From positions 124,001 to 188,000 of the forward strand of contig NZ_JAODUA010000008.1 of assembly GCF_025399895.1 (NCBI RefSeq): DNA of 64,000 nt. The letters are read 5' to 3'. The stretch is from Streptomyces sp. ASQP_92. Its GTDB lineage: Bacteria > Actinomycetota > Actinomycetes > Streptomycetales > Streptomycetaceae. Below are positions 14,439-23,510 of the stretch, piece by piece. Numbering within the stretch: the stretch's first letter is position 1; each line of letters starts with the position of its first letter. Below the pieces are notes generated by a model. It did not search any database. It was given only the letters and a program-made list of their open reading frames with translations, and was not told where the DNA came from. A program made the position numbers and the translations under genes.

Positions 14439-16619
14439 TCAGGAACCGTCCTCGTCGGCTCCCCCGGGGTCCTCACCTGCGCAGATGGCCAGCACATCGG
14501 CGCCGAACCGGTCCAGCTTGCGGGCGCCGACGCCGGAGATCACGGCAAGCTCCGGGCCGCTGGACGGCACGGCCTCCGCGATCGCCATCAGCGTCTTGTC
14601 GGTGAAGACGACGTACGGGGGCATGCCCAGCTCCCGCGCCTGGTGCGCGCGCCAGTCCCGGAGCCGCTCGTACAGCGCCTCGTCCATGTCGGAGGGGCAG
14701 TCCTCGCAGCGCATCAGCTTCATCTCGCCGGCCTCGGTGAGCGTCTTTCCGCAGACCCGGCACAGCACCGGGCCCCTGCGGGTGCGCTTGCGGGGGGCCG
14801 GGCCCCGCTCGATGCCGCCCGCCCCGCCCGCCGCCGCCCGGGCGCGCGAGCCGGAGCCGGGGCGCAGGCCGTCCAGGAAGTGACTGGGGCGGCGGCCGGC
14901 CCGGCCGCCCGGGGAGCGCGAAAGCGACCACGAGAGGGCGAGGTGGGCCCGGGCCCGGGTGACGCCGACGTACAGGAGCCGGCGCTCCTCCTCGATCTGC
15001 TCGTCCGTCTTGGCGTAGGTGATCGGCAGCATGCCCTCGGTGAGGCCCACCAGGAACACGGCGTCCCACTCCAGGCCCTTGGCCGCGTGCAGCGAGGCTA
15101 GGGTGACGCCCTGCACGGTCGGCGCGTGCTGGACCTCCTGCCGGGCGCGGAGCTCGGCCACCAGATCGGACAGCGTCGCGTCCGGCCTGGCCTTCACGTA
15201 GTCCTCGGCGAGGCGGACGAACGCGGCCAGCGACTCCCACTTGTCGCGCACCGCGCCGGAGCCCTTGGGGGGCACCGCCGTCCAGCCCTTGGTGCCGAGC
15301 ACGGCGCGCACCTGCGTCGGCACGTCCACCGCCTCGTCGAGCAGCGAGTCGTTGCGGCCGGCCACGGAAGCGCCGGCGAGCGCGGTCATCGCCTCGCGGA
15401 CCTCGGGCCGCTCGAAGAACCGCTCGGCGCCGCGCAGCTGGTAGGGCACGTCCAGGTCCGCGAGGGCCTGCTCGTAGATCTCGGACTGGGCGTTGATCCG
15501 GTACAGCACCGCGATCTCGCCGGCCGGGACCCCGGAGCGGATGAGGTCGCGGATGCGCCGGGCGACCCCCTCGGCCTCGGCGGGCTCGTCGGCGTACTCC
15601 GTATAGAGGGGCTCGGGGCCCGCCGGACGCTGGGAGACCAGCTCCAGGCGGTGCTCGGCGGCGCGGCCCTTGGCCTGGTTGAGCAGTCCGTTGGCGAGGT
15701 GGACGACCTGGGGGGTGGAGCGGTAGTCCCGGACCAGTTTGACCACGGTCGCGTTGGCGTGGCGGGTGCGGAAGTCGAGCAAATAATCGGGGGTGGCGCC
15801 GGTGAAGGAGTAGATGGTCTGGCTGGCGTCGCCCACCACGCACAGCGTGTCGCGGCCGCCGAGCCACAGGTCGAGCAGCCGCTGCTGGAGCGGGCTGACG
15901 TCCTGGTACTCGTCCACCACGAAGTGCTGGTACTGGCTGCGGACCTTCTGCGCGAGGTCGTCCCGGTACTGAAGGATGCCGACCATGAGCAGCAGCACGT
16001 CCTCGAAGTCGATCACCCCGCGGTCCTGCTTGAGCTGCTCGTACGTCCGGTAGATCTGCGCGATCTCGGCGGGGCCGCGGGGCGGTTCGCGGTGCGACTT
16101 GGCGACGATTCCCGGGTAGTCGTCGGGGACCGTCTGGGTGACCTTGGCCCATTCGATCTCACCGGTCACATCGCGCAGCTCATTGCGGTCCAGGCGCAGC
16201 CCGCCGCGGGCTGCGGCCTCGGCGACGAGCTGGACCTTGCGCTCGACGAGCTGGGGCGGCCGGCCGCCGACCGCCGCCGGCCAGAAGAACTGGAGCTGGC
16301 GCAGGGCCGCCGAGTGGAAGGTGCGGGCCTGGACGCCGCCGACGCCCAGGTCACGCAGCCGTCCGCGCATCTCGGCGGCCGCCCGGTTGGTGAACGTGAG
16401 GGCCAGCACCCCGGCCGGCGGGAAGATGCCCGAGCGCACCCCGTACGCGATCCGGTGGGTGATCGCGCGGGTCTTGCCGGTGCCCGCGCCGGCCAGCACG
16501 CACACCGGGCCCCGCATCGCCGTCGCGACCTCGCGCTGCTCGGGGTCGAGCCCGTCGAGCACCGCGTCGGCCGTGTCGGGGACCGGTGGGAAGAGAGTGG
16601 AGTGCGTTGCTGATGTCAC
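14439..16619 (-). CDS. uvrD2: ATP-dependent DNA helicase UvrD2
   Basis: A 726-residue superfamily 1A helicase. Motifs include the Walker A of AGAGTGKT, DEYQDVSPLQQR (motif II), and GKLQ-equivalent regions such as AAKGLEWDAVF and LLYVGVTRARAHL. The C-terminus has a tetracysteine motif (CRVC...CEDC) followed by an HRDC domain (about the last 80 residues), the domain set of mycobacterial UvrD2. GTG 16619 was chosen because homologues begin VTSATHSTLF; the frame runs open to 16856. Cytoplasmic, DNA repair. Immediately upstream of wblC on the same strand. Confidence 0.94.
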   Translation of the reverse strand: MTSATHSTLFPPVPDTADAVLDGLDPEQREVATAMRGPVCVLAGAGTGKTRAITHRIAYGVRSGIFPPAGVLALTFTNRAAAEMRGRLRDLGVGGVQARTFHSAALRQLQFFWPAAVGGRPPQLVERKVQLVAEAAARGGLRLDRNELRDVTGEIEWAKVTQTVPDDYPGIVAKSHREPPRGPAEIAQIYRTYEQLKQDRGVIDFEDVLLLMVGILQYRDDLAQKVRSQYQHFVVDEYQDVSPLQQRLLDLWLGGRDTLCVVGDASQTIYSFTGATPDYLLDFRTRHANATVVKLVRDYRSTPQVVHLANGLLNQAKGRAAEHRLELVSQRPAGPEPLYTEYADEPAEAEGVARRIRDLIRSGVPAGEIAVLYRINAQSEIYEQALADLDVPYQLRGAERFFERPEVREAMTALAGASVAGRNDSLLDEAVDVPTQVRAVLGTKGWTAVPPKGSGAVRDKWESLAAFVRLAEDYVKARPDATLSDLVAELRARQEVQHAPTVQGVTLASLHAAKGLEWDAVFLVGLTEGMLPITYAKTDEQIEEERRLLYVGVTRARAHLALSWSLSRSPGGRAGRRPSHFLDGLRPGSGSRARAAAGGAGGIERGPAPRKRTRRGPVLCRVCGKTLTEAGEMKLMRCEDCPSDMDEALYERLRDWRAHQARELGMPPYVVFTDKTLMAIAEAVPSSGPELAVISGVGARKLDRFGADVLAICAGEDPGGADEDGS

Positions 16620-16659
16620 CCCGCCATGCTGCCAGGTCGCCCGGGGCGGCCGTGCCGCG

Positions 16660-16668
16660 TTGTCCACA
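16660..16668. promoter_or_regulatory. DnaA-box match
   Basis: Exact plus-strand TTGTCCACA in the 285-bp divergent region between uvrD2 and the mycoredoxin gene, about 45 bp upstream of the uvrD2 start. Confidence 0.35.
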
Positions 16669-16809
16669 GGGGGCGGCCGCGGTCGTACTAATACGGGGTC
16701 GGTCGTGCCCACGAACGGCCGAAAAGGCGCCGGGCGCCCGGCCACCGGGGCGGGACAGCCCGGCGGCGCGCCCCGCCGTGGCGATTCGGTCACATGCGGG
16801 GACGGTTGG

Positions 16810-16835
16810 GGAATGGCGGTCGGCTCCCGTACGTT
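16810..16835 (+). promoter_or_regulatory. SigR-type promoter of mycoredoxin gene
   Basis: GGAAT (16810-16814), 18-bp spacer, GTT (16833-16835), an exact match to the SigR consensus GGAAT-N18-GTT for thiol-oxidative stress genes. It ends 70 bp upstream of the mycoredoxin start. Confidence 0.8.
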
Positions 16836-16904
16836 CCTGTCCCTGCGGAACCGCATTCGGCGGGGCGCGCACGCCAGTCAGCGATACAGAGGAGCGCGAG
16901 ACAC

Positions 16905-17147
16905 ATGCCGGGCACTGTGACGATGTACAGCACCACCTGGTGCGGCTACTGCCAGCGGCTGAAGAAGCAGATGGACCGCGAGGGCATCGCGTACAACGAG
17001 GTCAACATCGAGCACGACCCGGCGTCGGCGGCGTTCGTGGAGAAGGCCAACGGCGGCAACCAGACGGTCCCGACCGTGCTCTTCGACGACGGTTCGACCC
17101 TCACCAACCCCTCGCTCGCGCAGGTCAAGCAGAAGATCGGCGTCTGA
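16905..17147 (+). CDS. mrx1: Mycoredoxin-1-like glutaredoxin-fold protein
   Basis: An 80-residue protein with the WCGYCQRLK active site (CGYC) at residues 13-16 and the TVPTVLFDDGS cis-Pro region. Actinobacterial mycoredoxins reduce mycothiol mixed disulfides. ATG 16905 has a GAGGAGCG Shine-Dalgarno. The SigR promoter upstream fits the redox role. Followed by a strong terminator at 17201-17235. Confidence 0.93.
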   Translation: MPGTVTMYSTTWCGYCQRLKKQMDREGIAYNEVNIEHDPASAAFVEKANGGNQTVPTVLFDDGSTLTNPSLAQVKQKIGV

Positions 17148-17200
17148 GGCAGACCCCCGAGGCGCGGGCGCCGTGCGCGGCGCCCCGACCCGAGCGGGCC

Positions 17201-17235
17201 GAGAGGCCCCCGTCCGACCGGGACGGGGGCCTCTC
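17201..17235. terminator. Bidirectional hairpin terminator
   Basis: Perfect 15-bp stem gagaggcccccgtcc / ggacgggggcctctc with loop gaccg between the convergent mycoredoxin and nudC genes. Confidence 0.8.
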
Positions 17236-17272
17236 GCATGGCCGGGGGCGGGCGGGCCGGTCGGCCCGGTCC

Positions 17273-18253
17273 TCAGTGGGTCGGCTTCGGCAGGGGCCTG
17301 CCGTACCAGAGCTCGATGAGGCGGGCCGCGATCGAGATGCCGTACGGGGGCAGGACCTCGCCGGACTCGAAGGCGGCGGCCAGGTCCTCGCGGGAGAACC
17401 AGCGGGCCTCGTGGATCTCCTCGCCGTCCACGTTGATCTCGGACGAGATGGCCTTGGCCATGAAGCCGAGCATCAGGCTGGACGGGAAGGGCCAGGGCTG
17501 GCTCGCGACGTACTCGACCGGGCCGACCGTGACACCGGCCTCCTCGAAGACCTCGCGGCGTACCGACTGCTCGATGGACTCGCCGGGCTCCACGAAGCCC
17601 GCCAGGGTGGAGAAGCGGCCCTCGGGCCAGTGCACCTGGCGGCCGAGCAGGGCCCGGTCGTGCTCGTCGGTGACCAGCATGATCACGGCGGGGTCGGTGC
17701 GCGGGTAGTGCTCGGCGCCGCAGGCCGGGCAGCGGCGGATGTGGCCGGCCGCGGCGATCACGGTGCGCTCGCCGCAGCGGGAGCAGAAGCGGTGCAGGCG
17801 CTGCCAGTTCTCCAGGGCGACGGCGTGCGTCACCAGGCTCGCCTCGCGGGGCGACAGGAGCAGACCGGCCTCGCGCAGCCCGGCGGGGCGCGCCGACTGG
17901 TCCATGCGGCCGGGCAGCGCGTCCTTCTGGAGGGCGAAGTAGCTGACGCCGTCCTCGTCGGTGCCCAGGAAGTAGCGGTGGGTCTCGGTGACCGGCGCCT
18001 CGAACGCCGGGGTCATGACGAGTTCGGTGCGCCCGTCCTCGCCGTCCGTGCCGCCGGTGGGCTCGTCGATCAGGACCTGGCCGCCGGAGACCACGAAGAC
18101 CCGGGTCGTCGGGTGGCTCCAGGCGGCGGCCAGCCAGGCCTCGTCGAGGCGGTGGTGGGCCGCCCGGTCGATGCCGCTGGGCTCGGTCAGGCCGATGGGC
18201 GAGGAGAGGCCGATCGGCCGGTCCGTGAAGGGTTCACTGCTGGTGGTGCTCAC
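17273..18253 (-). CDS. nudC: NAD+ diphosphatase / NAD-cap decapping hydrolase
   Basis: A 326-residue NudC. The zinc ribbon has four cysteines (CSRC, CPAC), the Nudix box is the canonical form with REVFEEAG, and the family-specific SQPWPFPSS follows it. NudC hydrolyses NADH/NAD+ and removes NAD caps from RNA. GTG 18253 (VSTTSSEPF) has GGAAG about 6 bases upstream and was preferred over TTG 18265. It lies 88 bp downstream of the M20 peptidase on the same strand. Confidence 0.93.
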   Translation of the reverse strand: MSTTSSEPFTDRPIGLSSPIGLTEPSGIDRAAHHRLDEAWLAAAWSHPTTRVFVVSGGQVLIDEPTGGTDGEDGRTELVMTPAFEAPVTETHRYFLGTDEDGVSYFALQKDALPGRMDQSARPAGLREAGLLLSPREASLVTHAVALENWQRLHRFCSRCGERTVIAAAGHIRRCPACGAEHYPRTDPAVIMLVTDEHDRALLGRQVHWPEGRFSTLAGFVEPGESIEQSVRREVFEEAGVTVGPVEYVASQPWPFPSSLMLGFMAKAISSEINVDGEEIHEARWFSREDLAAAFESGEVLPPYGISIAARLIELWYGRPLPKPTH

Positions 18254-18313
18254 AGGTGCTTCCAACTCCCCCGGGTGGATGGTGTGTTCGGCGTTGTCCG
18301 CCGGCCGGCGGCT

Positions 18314-18340
18314 CGGGCGGGCGGGCGGGCGGGCGGGCGG
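18314..18340. repeat. CGGG tetranucleotide tract
   Basis: About 6.75 uninterrupted copies of CGGG directly abutting the stop of the M20 peptidase gene. Likely slippage-prone; may form G-quadruplex on one strand. Confidence 0.8.
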
Positions 18341-18341
18341 C

Positions 18342-19757
18342 TCAGACTGCGGTGGCGGCGAGGTCGCTCCACAGGAGGGCCGTGGTCTCGACGCCCTTGA
18401 ACAGGAGGTCGAGCTCGACCTTCTCGTTGGGCGCGTGCCAGCCGTCGGAGGGCACCGAGATCCCCAGGAACAGGACGGGTGCGGCCAGCACGTCCTGGAG
18501 GTCCGCCGCGGGGCCCGAGCCGCCCTCGCGGGTGAAGCGGACCTTCGTGCCGAAGGCCTGGCTCATGGCCCGCACGACGGACCGGAGCGCGGGGTGGCCG
18601 AGCGGGGTGAGACACGGCCGGGTGGCCGCGCTCCAGGTGATCTCGTGCCGGATCCCGGCCGGGAGCTGCGCCGCGACCCAGTCGGTGACGCGCTTCTCGA
18701 TGTGCTGGGGGTCCTGGCCCGCGACCAGCCGGAAGGACAGCTTCACCATCGCCGACGCGGGGATGATCGTCTTGCCGCCGGGGCCCTGGTAGCCGCCGCC
18801 GATGCCGTTGACCTCGGCGGTCGGGCGGGCCCAGATCCGTTCCAGGGTGGAAAACCCGGCCTCGCCGTGGGTCGCCTCCGACCGGGCGGTGCGCAGCCAC
18901 TCGGCCTCGTCGAAGGGCAGCTCGGCGAAGAGCTCGCGCTCGGCGTCGGTCAGCTCGGCGATGCCGTCGTAGAAGCCGGGGACGGTGACGTGCTGGTCCG
19001 CGTCGTGCAGCGCCGCGACCAGGCGGGACACGGCCGTCGCCGGGTTGGGGACGGCGCCGCCGAAGGAACCGGAGTGGATGTCCTGGCCAGGACCGTACAG
19101 CTGGATCTCGCACTCGGCGAGGCCGCGCATGCCGGTGCACACGGTGGGGGTGTCCTCGGACCACATGCCGGTGTCGGACACGATCACCGCGTCGGCCGCG
19201 AGGCGCTCGGCGTGCTCCTCGACCAGGGCGCGGAAGTGCGGCGAACCGGATTCCTCCTCGCCCTCGATCAGGAGCTTCAGGTTGACGGCGGGAGCGGTGC
19301 GGCCGGTGGCGGCGAGGTGGGCGCGCACGCCGAGGGTGTGGAAGAACACCTGGCCCTTGTCGTCGGCGGCGCCCCGCGCGTACATCCGGCCGTCGGTGAT
19401 CACCGGCTCGAACGGATCGCTGCGCCAGCCGTCCTCACGGGCCGCGGGCTGGACGTCGTGGTGGCCGTAGACCAGGACGGTGGGCGCGCCCGGCTCGCCC
19501 GAGGGCCACTCGGCGAAGACGGCGGGGGCCCCGGGGGTCTCCAGGATCTCGACGGTCGGGAACCCGGTCCCTCGCAGCGCGGCGGCGAGCCAGTCGGCGC
19601 TGCGGCGCACGTCGGCGTCGTGCTCGGGCTGGGCCGACACGGACGGGATGCGCAGCCACTGTGCGAGGTCGTCGAGGAAGGCGGCACGGTGCTGCTCGAT
19701 GTACGTGCGCACCGCCGCGGTGGCGGTCTGGACGGCGCTGTCCGGGGTCTCGCTCAT
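18342..19757 (-). CDS. M20-family dipeptidase/metallopeptidase
   Basis: A 471-residue M20 peptidase: YGHHDVQPAAR (first metal His-Asp), RGAADDKGQ (bridging Asp), IEGEEESGSP (catalytic Glu pair) and the dimerisation-domain SGSFGGAVPNPA are all present. ATG 19757 begins MSETPDSAVQTATAAV. No signal peptide, so a cytosolic dipeptidase, substrates unknown. Only 10 bp after the AdnB-like stop, so it is probably transcribed with it. Confidence 0.92.
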   Translation of the reverse strand: MSETPDSAVQTATAAVRTYIEQHRAAFLDDLAQWLRIPSVSAQPEHDADVRRSADWLAAALRGTGFPTVEILETPGAPAVFAEWPSGEPGAPTVLVYGHHDVQPAAREDGWRSDPFEPVITDGRMYARGAADDKGQVFFHTLGVRAHLAATGRTAPAVNLKLLIEGEEESGSPHFRALVEEHAERLAADAVIVSDTGMWSEDTPTVCTGMRGLAECEIQLYGPGQDIHSGSFGGAVPNPATAVSRLVAALHDADQHVTVPGFYDGIAELTDAERELFAELPFDEAEWLRTARSEATHGEAGFSTLERIWARPTAEVNGIGGGYQGPGGKTIIPASAMVKLSFRLVAGQDPQHIEKRVTDWVAAQLPAGIRHEITWSAATRPCLTPLGHPALRSVVRAMSQAFGTKVRFTREGGSGPAADLQDVLAAPVLFLGISVPSDGWHAPNEKVELDLLFKGVETTALLWSDLAATAV

Positions 19758-19767
19758 GCCCTTGAGC

Positions 19768-22700
19768 CTATCCGGCCGGGGGTGGTGGCCGGTCCCCCGG
19801 TCCGCTCCCCGGACCGCGGCCCAGCAGGATCGCCTCCAGCTCGGCCCGGTCCGGCAGACGGCTCGGACGTACCGTCTCACCTGTGCGTACGTACACGAAC
19901 GCGGCCTCGACCGACTCCAGCGGAACACCCAGCTGCTCGGCCCAGGCGACCCGGTACACAGCCAGCTGGAGAGGGTCGGCGGTGGCCTGGCGGCCGGTCT
20001 TCCAGTCGACGATCTCGTAGGTGGCGAGGGCGCCCTCGCCCTTCTTGTAGATGGCGTCGACCCGGCCCCTGATCACCCGGCCGGCCAGCGTGAGCTGGAT
20101 CGGGGCCTCGGTGCGGTACGGGGTGCGGGAGGCGTACGGGGTGCGTTCGAAGGCCTCCTTGAGGGCCGCCAGGTCGCGCTCGTCCACGATGTCGGCCTCG
20201 CTGTCGTCGGCGCCGGGCAGCTCCTCGGGGCCGAGCATGGGCAGCGGGAGCTCCTCGAAGCGGGACTCCACCCAGGCGTGGAAACGGGTGCCCCGGCGGG
20301 CGGCCGGCTGGGGGCGGCGCGGCATGGGACGGGCGAGGTCCCTGGCGAAGCCGTCGGGGTCGGCGGCCAGCCTCAGCAGCTCGGAAGCGGTGAGCGAGGC
20401 CGGCACCTCGACCTCGCGGGTGGTGGCGCGGGCCCGGCGGAGCTCGGTGGTGAGCGCCTCCAGGTCGCGGTCCCAGGAGTGCAGGGTGCGGCGGTCCTCG
20501 GGGGTCGGCCGGGGCGCCGGGACATGGGCGCGGGCCCGGGCCGGGGCGTGGTCGCGGCCGCCGGGATCGGCGGGGGGCTCGCTGCGGGTGTGCTCGGGCC
20601 GGCTTCCGTCGGGCTCGGGCCGGCTTCCGTCGGGCTCGGCGGAGGCGTGCGCGACCGGCGGATCGGCGGAGGGCGACAGCACGGGGGCGGGGCGTTCCGT
20701 CGGGAGCGAGTCCCAGTCGTCGGGGAAGGCGGCCGGGTCGATCAACTCGCCTTCTGCGTAAGGGGAGTTGGCAGGGTCACCCCACTCCCCTTCTTCATAC
20801 GGAGGGAACGCCTCGTCCGGAGGGAACGGCTCCTCCTCTGGGGGCGTGCCCTCGTACGGCGCGCCTCCATGGGGGACGTCCCCGTACTCCGCGCCCTCAT
20901 AAGAGGGGTGCGCCCCGTCGGAGAAGGCGGGGGTCGGCGTGGCCGCCAGGTGGGCCAGGACCCGCTCGGCGGCCGCGCGGCGGCGGGCCAGGGACTCGGG
21001 GTCGAGCGGCAGTGGCCAGGCGTGGTGGGTCGCGGACTCGTGGAGGGCGGGGTTCTCGGTGCCCTCGGCCGGCGCGTCCGCCCACACCTCGATCTCGCCG
21101 TGGCCGGCCGCGCAGTGCTCGTACAGGGCGTGCAGGAAGTCGGAGGGGCCGCGCGGCTTCTTCTGGCTGGGGCCCCACCAGTGGCCGGAGCCCAGCAGCA
21201 GCGAGCGGGGGCGGGTGAACGTGACGTATCCCAGGCGCAGTTCCTCCGTGTGCTGGTGGTCCTTCATCGCCTCCTTGAACGCCTTGAGGCCCTTCGCGTC
21301 CCACTCCGGAACGACCGGGAGCGTCGGCGCGTCACCCCGCAGCGCGTGCGGCAGGACCTTCGCCTGGGACGTCCAGGCCTCCCTCGCCTTGGTGGAGGGG
21401 AATGTTCCGGTGACCAGGCCGGGGACCGCGACGACGTCCCACTCCAGGCCCTTGGACTTGTGCGCGGTGAGGACCTTCACCGTGTTCTCGCCGCCGGGCA
21501 GCGCGTTGTCCAGGCCCTTCTCGTACTGGGCGGCGGTGCGCAGGAAGCCGAGGAAGGCGAGCAGGGAGGCCTCACCGTCGAGCGCCGCGAAACCGGCCGC
21601 CGTGTCGAGGAAGCCGGAGAGCGTCTCGCGGCGGCGGGCGGCCAGGGCGTGCGGGGACGCCGAGAGTTCGACTTCGAGGCCGGTGACGTTCAGGACGCGG
21701 TGCAGTACGTCCATGAGCGGGTCGGCCAGTGAGCGGCGCAGGTCGCGCAGTTCGGCGGCGAGGCGGGCGAAGCGGATCCGGGCCTCGGCGGAGAAGGGCA
21801 GGCCGTCGTCCTCGGCGCCTTCGAGGAAGGTGTCCAGGGCGTCGGCGAGCGAGATCACCTCGGCCGGGTCGACCCCTTCGACGGCGTCGGCCAGGCGCTG
21901 GTCGGGGTCGTCGGAGCCGGCGGGGACGCGGCGCACCAGATCGCGGGCGCGCCGGCCGAGCAGCGCCAGGTCGCGGGGGCCGATGCGCCAGCGCGGGCCG
22001 GTCAGGATCCGTACCAGCGGCGCGTTGGCGCCCGGGTCCTGGAGGACTTCGCAGACCGCCACGAGGTCGGCGACCTCGGGCAGGTGGAGCAGCCCGGACA
22101 GGCCGACGACCTCGACGGGGACGTCGCGGGCCACCAGCGCGCCCTGGATCCCCGGGAAGTCACCGGCGGTGCGGCACAGGACGGCGATCTCGCCGGGCGC
22201 CTTCCCGGTGCGTACCAGGTGGGCGATCGAGTCGGCGAGCCACTCGATCTCCTGCTCGTGGGTGTCGAGCAGGGCGATGCGGACGCCGCCGTCCCGCTCG
22301 GCGCCGGGCGCCGGGCGCAGCGCCTCGACGCCTTGGTGCATCGAACGCAGCGGCGCGGCAAGGGAGTTGGCGAGGTCGAGCAGGCGGCCGCCGCTGCGGC
22401 GGTTCTCCGAGAGTGCGTATCGGGTGGCGGGCGTGCCGTCGGCGTACGGGAAGTGGCGGGGGAAGTCGTCGAGGTTGGCGACGGAGGCGCCGCGCCAGCC
22501 GTAGATGGCCTGGCAGGGGTCGCCGACCGCGGTCACGGCGTGGCCGGTGCCGCCGCCGAAGAGCGCGGCGAGCAGACGGCGCTGGGCGACCGAGGTGTCC
22601 TGGTACTCGTCGAGGAGCACCACCTTGAACTGCTCGCGCAGGATCCGGCCGACCTCGGGGTGGGTGAGGGCGAGCTCGGCGGACAGCGCGATCTGGTCGC

Positions 22701-23415
22701 CGAAATCGAGCAGGTCCCGGCTCTTCTTGGCGGCCCGGTAGCGGGTGGTGAGGTCGAGCAGTTCGAGCCGGGCGGCCGCGGCCTCGGGCACCGCGCGCAG
22801 CTCGGCGTTGCTGAGCTTCACGCCGTCCAGGGTGCGCAGCAGTTCCTGGTCGTACGCGGCCAGTCGCTCGGGCTCCACGAGGTGTTCGGCGAGCTCGGCG
22901 TCGAGCGCGAGCAGATCGCTGACCAGGGAGGCGAACGACTTCGTCAGTGCCGGATAGGGGCCGGGGGCCTCGCGCAGCACCCGGGCGGCGAGCTGGTAGC
23001 GGGTGGCGTCGGCGAGCAGCCGGGAGGTCGGCTCAAGACCTATGCGCAGGCCGTGGTCGGTGAGAAGCCGGCCGGCGAAGGCGTGGTACGTCGAGATGCC
23101 GGGCTCGCCCTGCTCGGGCTCGGGGGCGTCGGGGTCGGTGATGCCCGCCCGGATCAGCGCCGTACGCACCCGCTCGGCGAGCTCGCCCGCGGCCTTGTTG
23201 GTGAAGGTGAGCCCCAGGACCTGCTCGGCGGCGACCTGTCCGGTCCCCACCAGCCACACGACCCGGGCGGCCATGACGGTGGTCTTCCCGGAGCCGGCTC
23301 CGGCCACGATGACCTGCGGGGCGGGCGGGGCGGTGATGCACGCCGTCTGCTCCCGGGTGAAGGGGATGCCGAGGAGCTCTTTGAGCTGCTCGGGGTCGCT
23401 GAGGTGGGTGGGCAC
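19768..23415 (-). CDS. AdnB-like UvrD helicase with C-terminal PD-(D/E)xK nuclease
   Basis: A 1215-residue superfamily 1A helicase-nuclease. Walker A is AGAGSGKT (about 38-45), motif II LLDEYQDTS, and the SF1 motif AHKSKGLEWDVV. The C-terminus is a RecB-type nuclease (GTRFHAWVESRFEEL, VDAIYKKGEG, YEIVDWKTGRQ). A Pro/Glu-rich insert of about 170 residues, including a 21-bp tandem repeat at 20592-20633, separates helicase and nuclease. In mycobacteria AdnA-AdnB is the resection heterodimer for double-strand breaks; the neighbouring gene is the partner. GTG 23415 follows homologues (VPTHLSDPEQ); no clear Shine-Dalgarno. Confidence 0.9.
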   Translation of the reverse strand: MPTHLSDPEQLKELLGIPFTREQTACITAPPAPQVIVAGAGSGKTTVMAARVVWLVGTGQVAAEQVLGLTFTNKAAGELAERVRTALIRAGITDPDAPEPEQGEPGISTYHAFAGRLLTDHGLRIGLEPTSRLLADATRYQLAARVLREAPGPYPALTKSFASLVSDLLALDAELAEHLVEPERLAAYDQELLRTLDGVKLSNAELRAVPEAAAARLELLDLTTRYRAAKKSRDLLDFGDQIALSAELALTHPEVGRILREQFKVVLLDEYQDTSVAQRRLLAALFGGGTGHAVTAVGDPCQAIYGWRGASVANLDDFPRHFPYADGTPATRYALSENRRSGGRLLDLANSLAAPLRSMHQGVEALRPAPGAERDGGVRIALLDTHEQEIEWLADSIAHLVRTGKAPGEIAVLCRTAGDFPGIQGALVARDVPVEVVGLSGLLHLPEVADLVAVCEVLQDPGANAPLVRILTGPRWRIGPRDLALLGRRARDLVRRVPAGSDDPDQRLADAVEGVDPAEVISLADALDTFLEGAEDDGLPFSAEARIRFARLAAELRDLRRSLADPLMDVLHRVLNVTGLEVELSASPHALAARRRETLSGFLDTAAGFAALDGEASLLAFLGFLRTAAQYEKGLDNALPGGENTVKVLTAHKSKGLEWDVVAVPGLVTGTFPSTKAREAWTSQAKVLPHALRGDAPTLPVVPEWDAKGLKAFKEAMKDHQHTEELRLGYVTFTRPRSLLLGSGHWWGPSQKKPRGPSDFLHALYEHCAAGHGEIEVWADAPAEGTENPALHESATHHAWPLPLDPESLARRRAAAERVLAHLAATPTPAFSDGAHPSYEGAEYGDVPHGGAPYEGTPPEEEPFPPDEAFPPYEEGEWGDPANSPYAEGELIDPAAFPDDWDSLPTERPAPVLSPSADPPVAHASAEPDGSRPEPDGSRPEHTRSEPPADPGGRDHAPARARAHVPAPRPTPEDRRTLHSWDRDLEALTTELRRARATTREVEVPASLTASELLRLAADPDGFARDLARPMPRRPQPAARRGTRFHAWVESRFEELPLPMLGPEELPGADDSEADIVDERDLAALKEAFERTPYASRTPYRTEAPIQLTLAGRVIRGRVDAIYKKGEGALATYEIVDWKTGRQATADPLQLAVYRVAWAEQLGVPLESVEAAFVYVRTGETVRPSRLPDRAELEAILLGRGPGSGPGDRPPPPAG

Positions 23416-23510
23416 GTCAGAAAGGGTAGTGGGGGGTGCTGACAATGGGGGGTTCGCGGGGGTTTGCCAGGGCTCCGATCCGGTCCCCCAGATGCCTGCC
23501 CGCCCCGTCC

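Noticed and set aside
9947..16668. Replication origin
   Set aside because: Only two isolated DnaA boxes and no dnaA/dnaN; oriC has many clustered boxes.
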